From positions 19,724,027 to 19,788,026 of the forward strand of contig OZ025244.1 in the NCBI GenBank assembly GCA_964019155.1: 64,000 bases of DNA. Reading direction: 5' to 3'. The DNA comes from Osedax fenrisi. Lineage: Eukaryota > Annelida > Polychaeta > Sabellida > Siboglinidae. Positions within the stretch are counted from its first letter, which is position 1; the number at the start of each line of letters is the position of its first letter. Below, in pieces: positions 1 through 12,432 of the stretch. Both the position numbers and the translations under genes were made by a program. The notes under the pieces are model-generated. The model was not told where the DNA came from. It was given only the letters and a program-made list of their open reading frames with translations, and made no database searches.

Positions 1-41
1 TGATGTATTAATGTAAAATAGCATTAGTATATATGTATAAC

Positions 42-401
<360 letters not shown>

Positions 402-529
402 GCATATAATCGTAATTTAAAATCACATTAATTTAAAGCATTATTCTATAAATAAAAAAAAGAAATTTCTTTAAATCTAATTAATTATAATTATTTATTC
501 TACTTTTACTTTTTGTTTGGTTTTAGGAC

Positions 530-3500
530 TGCGCTGTGAGTGAGCAATCGGCCGTCTGTGGGGGAGATTATTGTGTTGGAGGAAAGCATAGGAGAAATAT
601 TATGTTTTTAGATTACGTTTGAAGGATGAGGTTGATGTCATTATTCGAAGTTGGTAGGGTAGGGAGTTCCAATGATAAAGGGAAGATAGGGCAAAGGAGC
701 GTATATGGGAGGATTTGGGGGTTATGTAGGTGGGGTGTAGTAAGGAGAAAGGTGTTGGAGCATCGGGTGTGGATTGGGGTAGTGGATGTGTATAGATGGA
801 GAAGAGAGGCAAGGTACTCAGGAGAGTTGTGATGTATGTCTTTAGGGATTTTCAGTGAAAGTTTGTATTTAATACGGTAGGAGACTGGGAGCCAGTATAG
901 TTATTTGAGTAATGGTATAATGGAATCAGAGGAATCACGGGGAAGTATATGGACGTAACGTGTTACATCATTTTGAAGACGTTGCAGTTTAATCAGTTTG
1001 TAGGCGGTGAGATTGAATAGTAGGTTATTGCAATAGTCGAATAGGGGGAGTATATAAGAGGAGGCGATGGTAACAGAAATGGGGAAGGGATTGGAACGTC
1101 GAATTAGGCGGAAGTAATGTAAGTGGTAGTGGATGGATTTGTGCATGTGAGCAATGTGAGTATCAAGGGAAAGAGTGGAGCCGACGTGTATGTCAAGGTT
1201 ACGGACATTTTTGGATTAGGGGAGAGTAGTCATGTTTAGTCAGATGGGAGGGTAGTCATGGTTAGTAAGATGGGGGTGGTTCAGGGAGGCTGGAGGAACG
1301 TAAGTGCAGAAAGGGTAAGTGCAGAAAGATAGCTTCGGTTTGGTGGGAGTTGGAAGTAAGCCATTGCTGTATGGAATTGATGCAGGGGGAGAGTCGATTG
1401 GGGGCATGAGTAGGGGAGTCGGTGTATTGTGATAGAGTTGAAGGTCATCGACGTAGGTATGAGAGGACATTTCTGGGTAGTCGGTAAAGATTTGGAATGG
1501 GGAAGGGGTAAATGTTAAAAAGGAAAGGACCAATAACAGAACCATGGGGAAAACCATGGGTGATAGAGCGGGGGGGGGGAGATGAGTGTGAGTTGATCCT
1601 AACAGTGGAAGAACGATTGGAAATGTAAGAGGTAAATCAATTGAGGGCGATGCCAGTAATGCCAATTGGTGAACGTCGGTGGACGAGGACGTTGTGGTCA
1701 AGGGTGTCAAAGGCGAAAGACATATCAAGGAGGACGAGTATGGAGCCACGGTTATTGTTTAGACCGGAGAGTAAGTCAGATGAAATGAGTATTAGCGCGG
1801 ATTCGGTAGATTTGTGGAGAAGGTAGGCACTCTGAAAGATGTTAGGGATTGTATTGGTTGTAAGGTATGTGATAAGTTGGGAGGATATTAAGCGTTAAAG
1901 GATCTTAGAGTAGATTTAGAGGTTAGAGATGGGTCGGTAGTTTGAGGGAGATAGAGAATCAAGGTTGTGATTTTTAAGAATAGGGTTGATAACTGCTTTT
2001 TTGAAATTAGGAGTGACGAAGCCGGATGAAAATGAACCGCAAATGATTTGATGAAGGGGAGTTGCTACATTATTAATTATATGCACTAGTATTGGGAGGA
2101 GAAGAAGGTCAAGGGATAAAGTTGAGGAGGTAGATTTGAGAAGGAAGATGATTTGATTAAGTGGGAGATAAAACTGTTCAAGGGAGAAGGAAAAGGTAAT
2201 TGGAGTGGTGGGAATTACATGGTGGGAAGGGTGGGAAGGGTGGTGGAAAGTTTGTCATTGACCAAGCTGTTAGGCAGAAAGTATATTTATGGACTTAATG
2301 TCATTAGTGAGTTTATACAATTTGTGGATGATGTGAGAGGCTTTTGCGGTAGAAATAGCTTTTCGGTGGAGATTTTTTAAGTTATTGTAGTAGGCAAGTG
2401 AAGTAGGGGAGGGATGTTTGAGATAGGATTTGTCGGCTTTGCGAAGGATTCGCTTTTGTTTCAGAAGGGATTTAGTATACCAGGATGAGTCAGGGTATGT
2501 GATGGAGGTTTTAGTGAATAAGGGGGCGTATTAATCGAGGGTGGAGGCGAGATATGTATGGAGTTCAGCAGACGTTGAAGTTGGAAGGGACAAATATCTG
2601 AGATAAAAGCAGGTATGGGGAGGCTCTAGAGTTTGCGTGATATTCTGGTAGTGAGGGGTCTGGTGGGTTTGGGGTGACTAATGGTAAGGAATATGAGGAA
2701 GTGGTCGGAGAAGAGTGGTCCGATATAATGGTAGGTGACAATTGTGTTAGTGTTGGGGAAATTATTAGTTATAAAGTGTTACCATGGACATGGATGGGGG
2801 AGGTGATGTGTTGTACAAGGTTGAATGAGGTGAGGAATTTGTTTAAGGACTGGATTATAGGTGGGTTGGGAATGTTGAAGTAACATAGTATGATTGTGTT
2901 AGAGGTTATAGTGGGTAGAAATAGGCTAAATTCATCAAAGAATGAATTTATGTTGGGAGAGGTAGGACGGTAGAAAAGAATATATTGAAGGTACGAGAGA
3001 AAGGTGAGCTGATGGTGCAGCTGTGAGCTTCAGATTGGGAGAATGAGTGATAGGAAATATTGGAGATAATGAGAGAATATTATCCGGTGCCGTCACCGGG
3101 ATGGGGAGAGTCGCGAGGGTTGTGAATTAAATATTAGGGGGAGTGTTAAGAGCAGCAACCTGAAGAGAATTCATAGGATATAGCCAGATTTATGTTATGA
3201 ATAAGATGTGAAGGTCATAGTAAGTCACGAGGGATATTACAGAAGGGATTTAATTGCGAAGAGAATATGCGTTGATAAGAGCAGCGTTAAGGGAAGTAAG
3301 ACAGGTGGGGTTGATAATTGTAGGGATGGGATGGGGAAGAGTGCGAGTGATGGGAAGTGAGGGAAATGGGTGTGAGAGGGATGTATGGGTAAGGGGTAAT
3401 TTAGGGGAGAGGTATTAGTAGGGGGTTTAAGGTATCACAATATCGGGTGGGACACATTAAGGCGATGTGAACATTGTTTGTGCCTCGGACCACGTAATTG

Positions 3501-3600
3501 AAATTGGGGATGGGGTGTGAGGAGTTCAGGTGATTGATGGTGGATATGCAGTCTTTACGAGCTATACGTTGGGAATTGTTGAGGGGTTCACAGAACCTGA
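530..3600 (-). mobile_element. Decayed CR1/L2-like LINE retrotransposon
   Basis: A roughly 3-kb block that is less AT-rich than its surroundings, with a strongly purine-rich plus strand and hence a pyrimidine-rich coding strand. Read on the minus strand it gives, in order, an apurinic-type endonuclease, a reverse transcriptase and a C-terminal RT tail. The base composition changes sharply near 530 and near 3600, which I take as approximate ends. No target duplication was identified. The order of domains and the sequence style fit the L2/CR1 group; the exact clade is inferred. Confidence 0.85.
600..3350 (-). pseudogene. LINE ORF2 remnant (endonuclease-reverse transcriptase)
   Basis: Minus-strand translation, with several frameshifts and stops, recovers family landmarks. 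Around 3330-3160 is an INAYSLRN-like start followed by DLHILFIT, the usual 'DILFITETWL' region. Around 2980-2890 is YRPTSPNINSFFDEF, followed by YFNIP (normally GDFNIP). At 2880-2770 is FNLVQHITSPIHVHGNTL, and at about 2700 FSDHFLIF, the catalytic Ser-Asp-His region of the endonuclease. In the RT, FAFDTLDHNV lies near 1700 and YVDDLQLY (normally YADD) near 1440. LFDYCNNLL with LQRLQN lies at 1050-970, and LYHWNSLPYQLR with SFKRNLKT at 700-605. It cannot encode a working protein. Confidence 0.85.
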
Positions 3601-4073
3601 CTTAAAAGGGTGAATTACACATTTAGATATTCATTTCTCTACAGTATATGGAAATACTGTCAATATTCATTTTAGGAAAGGATAAAGTTTTAAAAATGAT
3701 TTCGAAAATTGAAATAAAATTGAAATATCGAAACTCTAATTTATTTAGTAAACAAAAACAATTCGAATTCGGAAATTACTCAATTTGAAATAATTGTATA
3801 GTATGTTAAAAATACATATGATAAATAGGATATAATACGATCTATATAACAATTTAATTTTAATAAATTTATAATATTAAAAAAATGATTGTAGTATATG
3901 TATTTTAGAAATTACTAACGAAAATTATATAACTTTTTCACGTAGTAATAAATATCATTATAGATGCTCATATAATAATTATGAAAACAAGTTGGTCTAA
4001 TAAATCACTACACAAATATGCTATTATTTATTTATTCAGTTATTTAGATTGCACAATTGTATATTTCAATGAA

Positions 4074-4143
<70 letters not shown>

Positions 4144-5087
4144 TACTAATGATAATACAACAATAAATCTACTCAGTACTAATAATGCAATAACAATATT
4201 AATTAATGATGTTAATTTAACATCATCTATTTTATTAATACTAGTAATATTAATAATATAATAAAGGGCACAGGAAATAAATTAAATATGTTATTATAAA
4301 AAATATCTGAAATAAGAAATGATATAGTTAAAAACCTACACTAATGTAATCGATAGTGTAGTTTCTGATACCTATATTTAAATGGGTAAAATCAGACAAT
4401 AATATTAAAAAAATAATATAGATATTGATAATAATAATGAAATAATTATTCTCAATATAAATATTCCCATTATTGATAACACTTATTTGTTTAAATATTT
4501 AGCAACTATTATTTGTAAATCAGTATAAAACCTACTATCAATAGTTAAATAATAATTTAATAAACTAAAACTAATATATATATATATAATGTAGTCTAAA
4601 AATAAATTATATAAAATGTTAACTGATTATGTAGATTACTATACCTTCCGAATTAATTTATTGGAACAACTATAGATGAAATAACAATATATCAAATAAT
4701 ATACTATGTAGTCAACAATAAATTAATTAAAAGTAAAATATATCAAATATATTTATTAGTCTAGAAGACATTTATTATTCCTATGAGCTTATATATATTA
4801 TAAATAATAAAATTGACTGGAATATATCATTTGAAGATTTTAATACGTGGAAATTGTCATATATTAATTATAAAAATTAAATTATTAATAAACATAAAAA
4901 TAATATAAATATGACAATATATGCTTAGTTGAAACATGTTTAAATGTATATAATAGCGGTTCTCCATATTTAATGGATGGGAAAGAATATAAACCATTTA
5001 GATGTGATATCATGGATAAGTTATAACGATATTTTATAAATCGAGTGTATGTCTAGTTATACATTTTATTTCAATATTATATGTATA

Positions 5088-5172
<85 letters not shown>

Positions 5173-5630
5173 TTCAAAAATTAATATAAAATACATTTAT
5201 TTTTATATGTGTTTATATATATATATCCACATTGTAATACAATATATAATGAACAGATAGTCAGAATATTGTATACAAAACAATTCTAATTTATACATAG
5301 ATATAAGTTGTTATAATTTATCAACTTTTAATTAGAAAGAATACAGTTCCAAGTTACCCAAGTAGTTGTAAATTTATTTATAATTATATTATTAAAAATG
5401 CATTTCACCATTAATAAACAGGCCAATTGTAATAATAAGATTAGTATCGCTTTTATAGTGAACAACAATAATATAGACATCCTAGACTATTTCGCAGTGT
5501 ATACACAATAAATCTACCAGCTACTCTTTCTATATTTCAATTTAAATAAATATTATATCAATACAAAATTATAATAGTTGTAATACTCCGGAAATAAACT
5601 CTTTATATCATATTATTTTAGTTATTTTAT
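3601..5630. other. AT-rich DNA without a recognised gene
   Basis: No coding signal that I can support on either strand. It contains a pure (TA)n tract at about 4074-4137, an interrupted (TA/GTA)n tract at 5092-5172, and otherwise random-looking AT-rich sequence. Confidence 0.7.
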
Positions 5631-5840
5631 GTCGGTGGAGTCCTTTCATCCAATTCACAACTTAGATACAGTTTTGTTTACCTACAACTAATTATTTCTA
5701 ATGTTCCTACTAAGTCGATACCATGTTAAGGAATATATGTTTTAACGAGAGCCGATCATTTTATATACACAAGTATATAAGGCCACTTCTAAATATTATG
5801 AAAATACTTACTGTATGTAAACCATCGGCATACTACATGC
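5631..5840 (-). mobile_element. tRNA-derived SINE, copy 1
   Basis: Shares with copies at 6111-6350 and 19736-19992 the plus-strand landmarks GGTGGAGTCCTTTCAT, AACTTAGAT..AGTTTT, ACGAGAGCCGAT and AAACCATCG..TACT. The tRNA-like head, judged from the best copy at 19.9 kb, is at the right end, so the element is read on the minus strand. The head is eroded here. Confidence 0.65.
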
Positions 5841-6110
5841 ATTTCAATGTTATCAGTTTTATAGTATATGTAGGTTTATAACCTATTTATTTGTAATGTA
5901 CTATTTAGTATATATTTAGTAAATATGTATATATTATATATATTATATTTTTTGTTCGTGGATGAAAAAAATGTTTGAAGTTATTTTCATGTTGAAGCCA
6001 TTTTGGAGGAAAAATCATACTAATATTATAAGCAATGAAATATAACAGAAGGCAAACACAAATTATTCTAATACATATTATTATTATTATTATATATTGT
6101 TATCGTTATT

Positions 6111-6350
6111 TTTATTTGGTGGAGTCCTTTCATACCATCCAGGAACTTAGATGAAGTTTTCATTTATAACCATACATGGCTCTAATATCCTTTCGAAGCA
6201 TCTCTTATGTTAAGGCATCCATGGTTTAAACGAGAGCCGATAATTAATGTTTATACAATTATATACGATCACTTCTAAATATGAATGTAATACCTATTTT
6301 AATGGTCAGGATTAGGTTTAAACCATCGTCCTACTGCCTGATGAATTAGC
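6111..6350 (-). mobile_element. tRNA-derived SINE, copy 2
   Basis: Second copy of the family, only about 270 bp from copy 1 and in the same orientation. The body is close to the 19.7-kb copy (GAACTTAGATGAAGTTTTCA, TTATAACCATA). The right end has TTTAAACCATCGTCCTACTG, the place of the eroded box B/anticodon-side segment. Confidence 0.7.
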
Positions 6351-6527
6351 AAACGGAACTATACACAGTTTTGTCTATATATATAATAAAATGATAATTA
6401 TAGTCAAATATTATATGCAAATAAAGTAAAAACTAAAAAATTACTAAAATTAAAATTATATTATCATATAAAGATATATATTATTATGTATCAATCTATA
6501 CATAATGCAATATTAAAAAGTTATATC

Positions 6528-6558
<31 letters not shown>

Positions 6559-6640
6559 CGTTGAGTTAAAACTAATTATTTAATATAATTCTTTGAAATA
6601 TTGTATATAATATAATATATATTATATATTAGTCATTTAC

Positions 6641-6785
6641 ATCAATATAACCATGAATATAATTATTAATAAGATGTTCATTATCTTCTGTATGCATACA
6701 TGCTTCGTAAACTTGTTTTACTTTCAACACCGCCCCGGATAATATTTCATTGGAATGCAGCAATTTCCCTAATATAGAGTTAATA
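6641..6785 (-). CDS. Candidate M13 peptidase N-terminal exon
   Basis: The minus strand is open from an acceptor-like AATAATAG before 6785 and reads SINSILGKLLHSN, then AVLKVKQVYEACMHTED. Peptidase_M13 N-domains carry a similar run of 'A..KAK..Y.SCM', so this looks like that exon. Possible donors are CATG|GTTATA (exon end 6652) and GAT|GTAAAT (exon end 6641). It lies downstream of the complete C-terminus of the M13 gene at 20-55 kb, so it must belong to another gene or a pseudogene copy. It is also out of order relative to the 12.3-kb candidate. Codon composition is less AT-extreme than the flanks. The family call is by eye only. Confidence 0.5.
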
Positions 6786-7126
6786 CTATTATTGACATTT
6801 AGATATTAAATATTAAAACTAAACAAATAATTATACTTAAGTTATAGTGGTCATACACTATGTAGTACTATAGCTTTATAATATGACATATTAATATGCA
6901 TACTATAATTCTATATTAATCATTGACTCTCTACTTTAAATTGGTAACAAATTATCTAAATTTTAATATTTATAATGATTTAATGGTTATATTTATTATA
7001 TTATATTAAAATAAATATGTGTATATCATTTTTGTTTAATTATTATTCATATATATATATATATATATATACTATACAAATATAGTTTACAAATAGGGGG
7101 ATAGGGTACTAGCGAGTTATTTAGAA

Positions 7127-7171
<45 letters not shown>

Positions 7172-7178
7172 GAGTTAA
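6786..7178. other. AT-rich spacer with (TA)n tracts
   Basis: No gene seen. (TA)n tracts lie at about 7051-7071 and 7128-7167, the latter directly against the foldback element. The short open frames here are (TA)n read-through. Confidence 0.7.
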
Positions 7179-7716
7179 GGTGCGTTTTTTGTAACGTACC
7201 ACAGTACCACAGTACCAAGTTAGCAAGCATTTTTCATAACGTACCACAGTACCACTGTCCCACCTGTGTGCTTATACATGTAAAATCAAGTGGGACTGTG
7301 GTACTATGGTATGTTATAAAAAATGCGAAATATACCAACGTACCGGTACAGTAGAACAGTCCCACATTCCCACTTGAGTTTACATGTATAAGCATACAGG
7401 TGGGACTGTGGTACGTCAATGCGTTTTTTTAAGATACCAACGTACCACAGTACCACAGTACCACAGTCCCACAGTCCCACAGTACCACAGTATCACAGTA
7501 CCACAGTCCCACAGTACCACAGTACCATAGTACCACAGTACCACAGTACCACTTGAGTTAAATTAGCGGGCGTTTCAGATGGTTCATTAGAAACATAAAT
7601 ACAAATCCTCCCTATATCTATATCGAGGATGGTACTGTGGTACTGTGGTACTGTGGTACTATGGTACTGTGGTACTATGGTACTGTGGTACTGTGGTAGG
7701 TTACAAAAAATGCACC
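7179..7716. mobile_element. Nested foldback element built from GTACCACA repeats
   Basis: The outer 38-bp terminal inverted repeats (7179-7216 and 7679-7716) begin GGTGC(G/A)TTTTTTGTAAC and differ at two positions. Inside each end the 8-bp unit GTACCACA is tandemly repeated, on the opposite strand at the right end. A second, inner inverted repeat of 36 bp (7259-7294 and 7369-7404) contains CTTATACATGTAAA. Additional copies of the terminal motif occur inside, near 7228, 7308-7328 and 7410-7436. This suggests one copy inserted in another. No coding capacity. Target duplication not resolved. Confidence 0.85.
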
Positions 7717-8734
7717 CTAAAATAGTGAGAAGGAATTATATTTAAAAATGAATCATACATATCAGATATTGAGGAGTAGTATACTATTATTAGTATGTTT
7801 TAATATATTTTTATATATCAGTAAACTGATATTACTTATCAATTAGTTTACTAGGTTACAAGGGATGCTATATTTTGTTATGAACGGAAATAATGATTGA
7901 GTAGGTAGATACATTTTTAACGTAAAGTGGTGAGAGCGGAGTTTAGTGATTCCGGGGGTATGGGTTAAAAACATATATTTGATACAAATCAGAGTAGGAT
8001 AAAGAAATAGTAATATATTTAATTTTTTATAATAAATGAGTTACTTAGGTAAAGTATGAAATATATAACGATAACGCAAAGGTTATGATCGAATGGTCCG
8101 TGAGAATATTATATTTTATATAATAATTAACCTATAAACAATTAAATGAATCATGAGATCCGCAGAAAATAAGGTTCATTAAACACATTATGATCAGGTT
8201 TAGGGGAGTTTAGATAATATAAATATAAAATATAATATTAGTTATAGAAAATGAAAAAGAAACAAAGAGACAATCACTATACGAAAAAGTATGATAAGTG
8301 AAAGTAGGTATATCATGATGTATATCATGATATATAATAACTCATATACCACAACAAACCCACGAGGGGGGAACAAAGAATCATAAACATATATTAATGA
8401 AAAGTGAGAATATAACAGTGTACTCATATGGTAGTAGATCGGGTGTAGAAAATGGTGTACAATGAATAATTATTAGGAGGTGCTGAAAGTAAAGGGATCT
8501 GTAATAAGAGAAATATTACTAGAATAGGGAACGGAATATATAAATATGAGATAGGAAGATTGTCAGTCAATAAGAATAGTTGAAGAGGAAATGAAAATTG
8601 AATATAATTATATTTAAGGCATATATCAAATGAATGGTATGTCTATTAAATAGGGGATTCGTATTTTTATGAGCCAGTTTCAATATATATTAAAGTTAAT
8701 AGAGTTTACCACTATTATAAGTTAGGGAGTTTAT
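7717..8734. other. Purine-skewed AT-rich segment, no gene recognised
   Basis: The plus strand is rich in A and G, as in the LINE at 0.5-3.6 kb, with patches such as GTGGTGAGAGCGGAG near 7930 and a CCCACGAGGGGGG patch near 8360. It could be a highly decayed minus-strand LINE, but no domain motif survives. Confidence 0.4.
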
Positions 8735-8887
8735 AAAAAGAGGTTTCATATCAACTCGAATGCAATTATTAACTCTAATAATTACGAGTGAAACCCCTTT
8801 TACGGAGATTTAAATATTTGAGTTAAACTTTAACTTATAATTATTATAGTTAATAATTGCATTCGAGTTGGTATGAAACCCCTTTTA
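8735..8887. mobile_element. MITE-like hairpin element, copy 1
   Basis: Two inverted arms of about 50 bp share GGTTTCATA(T/C)CAACTCGA followed by ATGCAATTATTAACT. A second copy of the same family lies at 47776-48074. Non-coding. Confidence 0.8.
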
Positions 8888-8904
8888 CATAGAGATGGGA
8901 ATAT

Positions 8905-8946
<42 letters not shown>

Positions 8947-9194
8947 AATATATAAATATAATATAAAGTATTACCTATATTATTCACTATTATATTTTTT
9001 CTTTTAGAAAACATGTCATTATGTGCATCATATATGTTATACTTATTCACATTTCCACATGCATATTCATAAAAGTTATGACATGGATGATACTGTTAAA
9101 TAGTATAACAATATTGTTATATTATGATATCATAATATGTTCATATATATATATATTGAATTATTATATTTATATATGTTATGTAGTGTATATT
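8888..9194. other. AT-rich spacer with (TA)n
   Basis: Holds a (TA)n tract at about 8908-8944. The open frames on both strands are low-complexity and I see no gene. Confidence 0.6.
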
Positions 9195-9660
9195 AGTGTA
9201 TATGTGTGTGCGAATGAATTATCTTTAGATCAACGCGCGGTAATGAATATGCGGTATAAGTGTGGGTATGAATCGTATATAGGTACAACATTATATATCG
9301 TGCGGCGCGGAGTATTCGGCGAGTTATTATAGGTTATCTAATGCCGACCAGGTGGTAACCTACGGCGCCATAAATGATCGAGCAAGAAACTGCAAGAAAC
9401 TACAAGAGACTACCAAATCTAATTGTATAGACACGCCCCTAAAATATCGTGGGCGTGTCGAGCCGAAAATAATATTGGCTTTTACCGTTTGGTCGTGGTG
9501 CGTACACGTCGACGACTTTGACTTTTAATAAAGGAATTAAACTTTGACTTATTTAAAGTAATTTTATTATTGAGTAGTTTAATACGAAAGAGAGAGATAA
9601 CACAACATTTGGCACTGCGAACAGGATCGAAGATAATAGAATACAAGACTCTCGGTGGAT
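9195..9660 (+). mobile_element. Orphan LTR end with primer-binding site
   Basis: An island of higher GC. It ends in ACACAACA, a TT spacer and then TGGCACTGCGAACAGGAT, which has the form of a retrotransposon primer-binding site directly after a 5' LTR. An AATAAA polyadenylation signal lies at 9537-9542. A perfect 9-bp stem (GACACGCCC/GGGCGTGTC) lies at 9430-9459. The left limit is uncertain. No gag or pol is recognisable downstream, so this is a fragment, probably of a Ty3/Gypsy-like element. Confidence 0.5.
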
Positions 9661-9949
9661 CGAATTACGAGTTTATTGGCGGTTAGTTATATAACGTATA
9701 TAATAACTCGGCGATTACTGTTAATTCTATTTATTATATTTCATATTATTTATTATATCTCATTATTATATTACTATTCTATTATAATAATGAAATATAT
9801 ACGGTTTATTAAAGCGAAAATAGTATATCAGATTAATTATTATATATATAAAATATAGGAAAACATACTATATAATATAATATATACCTATAATTATATT
9901 ATATATATACCTATAATTATATAATAATACCTATAATTATATAATAATA

Positions 9950-10007
<58 letters not shown>

Positions 10008-10299
10008 CATATGAATTATATGTAGTTAAATTAGAATTAAGTTATTAATTATAGAATTAATATATATTAATTATATATAGAATTATTATAGAATAAGTCT
10101 ATTAAGTTTAAGTAGAAGCTATAGTGTACGCTGTATACGTATATATATATATTCACCATATTGATACAAGTACAGTATCCACGAATTATTATATTTATTT
10201 CATATATCGCACATGCTAGATTCGAAAACAAATTCTTTAGAAATCGAATTTCATAAATTAAATATTTAAATAATTCGAAAACATATTATTATTAATGGT

Positions 10300-10420
10300 A
10301 TTTATTGTTTACCTACTTTTATTATTTGTATTCTATTATATACACTTTTGAGAAATCATTTATGATTTATTTAAGTGTCTAAATAAACATTCAATCAATA
10401 TAGCATCAATCAATACCTTT
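10300..10420 (+). mobile_element. LINE 3'-end fragment with (TCAA) tail
   Basis: T-rich sequence ending in TCTAAATAAACATTCAATCA. The layout matches the 3' ends of the LINEs at 34.7 and 37.4 kb (AATAAA then a 4-bp repeat tail). Only the untranslated end is present. Confidence 0.4.
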
Positions 10421-10624
10421 ATTTTTATTTTATTTTTTTTTATTTTTATTTTTTATTTTTTTTGTTTTATAGTTATATAATTTTTATATTTTACCATTAC
10501 AATTTAAATACTTTCGTTAGTTAATTTATTTTACCATACTCTTCATTTTTTTAACGGATTAAAATAAGCTTTGTTTCTATATCTATATGGGTTCTAAATA
10601 ACCCATATTATTATACAAACTTCT

Positions 10625-10659
<35 letters not shown>

Positions 10660-11303
10660 TAAGTGTATGGGGTATACGTATGTGTGTGTATATGTGTATA
10701 TATGATATATACAAACTGAATTATTAATAAACTTTAACAAGTGGTTTCTTGATTCAATACAAGTGGCCGAATTGCAGTAGTTAGATATATATTTGGGACG
10801 ATTTACAGTTGTATTCTTGGTATCTATTTATAGTTGATACTTAAAATACAAAAGAAACATTATTCTCGGGTTTAAATTATTTATTATTTTATATTATTTA
10901 TCGTAATAATAAAAAATCAAGTATAATACATAATTATGATAATACAATAAATATATGTATACATTCAAAATATAATTAATAATAGATCAGTCAATATATA
11001 GAATTCATTTTTCGAATCTGTTTCATCTTTTAAAAATAAAATAAACAAAATCTGTTTTGACAAACAACTTTTTTTTAACAGAAGTTTATAATTTTATGTT
11101 GCTTTATGTTTCATATTGTATCTTTATAATTGTATTATCTTTTCGGTTTAGTTTTCTTTGTAGAATAGTTGGGTTTTAATATATATTTCAAATATACTAG
11201 AATATAAAATTAATAATTCACTATTATTACAGAGTTTAAAGTGATAAGTATTATATTAATATGTGCTTATTTTATATTATATTTTGTTCTGTATCACAGT
11301 TTG

Positions 11304-11363
<60 letters not shown>

Positions 11364-11639
11364 TTCAAATTCATTATAAATAAATATAAAATTAATATAG
11401 TACTATTATTATAGATTTTAATTGTGATAAGTATTACATTGTTTATTTCGTATTAGTATTGGATTAGTTGATTTGTAACATGTTATATTTGTAATATATT
11501 TAAAAGGTAGCAATTGAATATTATATTATAATTTATTATAATCACAGGTGAAAAAATTATGAAAAATAAAATATATTTAATTTAGAAATAGAATATTTTG
11601 ATATCATTTGACAACAAATGTATTTTAAAATAAAGAAAA

Positions 11640-11905
11640 GATATTATTATTTCAATTTTCGATAATTTTTCGTTTATTTTTATTATATAATTTATTTCTA
11701 TTTTCGATTATTTTTCATTTATTTGTCACGTTAACTGTAAAACGTTTTAATTTCTTTAATTTTATTAATTTCGAATTATTCTTTGTTTATTTTCATAACA
11801 TATTTTATAGTTAGGTAATATTTTCACTTTAAATATTCGACTAGTCGAAATATATAGCTTATATTTGCTTAAATAAAGTATCAATCAATCAATCAATAAT
11901 ACAAT
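11640..11905 (+). mobile_element. LINE 3'-end fragment with (ATCA)n tail
   Basis: T-rich stretch ending in TTAAATAAAGT followed by five ATCA-type units. Interpreted as a severely 5'-truncated LINE insertion. Confidence 0.4.
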
Positions 11906-12289
11906 AATGAATATAAATAAAGTTAAGGATCTCTGTAAAGTATACTATATATTTCAGATTATCGTTCATTATTATAAAATTTTCTTTTTCATAATCTTCA
12001 TGCAAACAGCTTTATTGCAAATAATGCGCTAAAGCTTATTTACAAACTTTATCAATTAATTTGTCTATAATTATATACTAAGTGAAGTATGTATTTATTA
12101 CTAATATTTATATATATATATAATAAATATGGAATTTGTTATCTGTATAATATTATCTATATTTATAATCTCAATATAATATAAAATATATTATTACCGC
12201 GGATTTACTGTACAATCTGATATTGCATCATGCTTCAACTAACATATATCATATTTATAAATAAATAATGTTTTTATATATACACTAAC

Positions 12290-12432
12290 TATCTGTATTA
12301 GGTGGTGTTATTATGTGTACATTTGTATTTGAATTACCATTATCTTTATCTCCCCCGATTATTATATTGGCGGTTAAATATATAACGTATGTAAACATTA
12401 AACCATTCAGTATTAACAGTGTAGTTTTCGAA
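12290..12432 (-). CDS. Candidate M13 peptidase exon
   Basis: Minus strand after acceptor CACAATAG reads LLILNGLMFTYVIYLTAN and then GGDKDNGNSNTNVHIITPP. M13 N-domains have a comparable segment, roughly 'L..LG..PLF.f.V..D.kns.n.i..i.qP'. The possible donor is GATA|GTTAGT, of the same GTT type as in the confirmed gene. The match is suggestive rather than diagnostic. It is separate from the gene that ends at 20.2 kb. Confidence 0.35.

Larger units (their letters stand above)
9661..12289. other. AT-rich DNA with simple repeats and LINE 3' tails
   Basis: No gene supported. Contains (TA)n at about 9953-10000, 10630-10657 and 11306-11359. Two separate stretches end in AATAAA followed by TCAATCAAT repeats, annotated on their own. 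Confidence 0.65.

Noticed and set aside
7179..7716. CRISPR-like array at the GTACCACA repeats
   Set aside because: The units are 8 bp with no spacers and are arranged as inverted arms; this is a eukaryotic foldback element.
9021..9332. 103-residue plus-strand frame
   Set aside because: It combines (TA)n read-through with the start of the LTR; no domain and no splice context.
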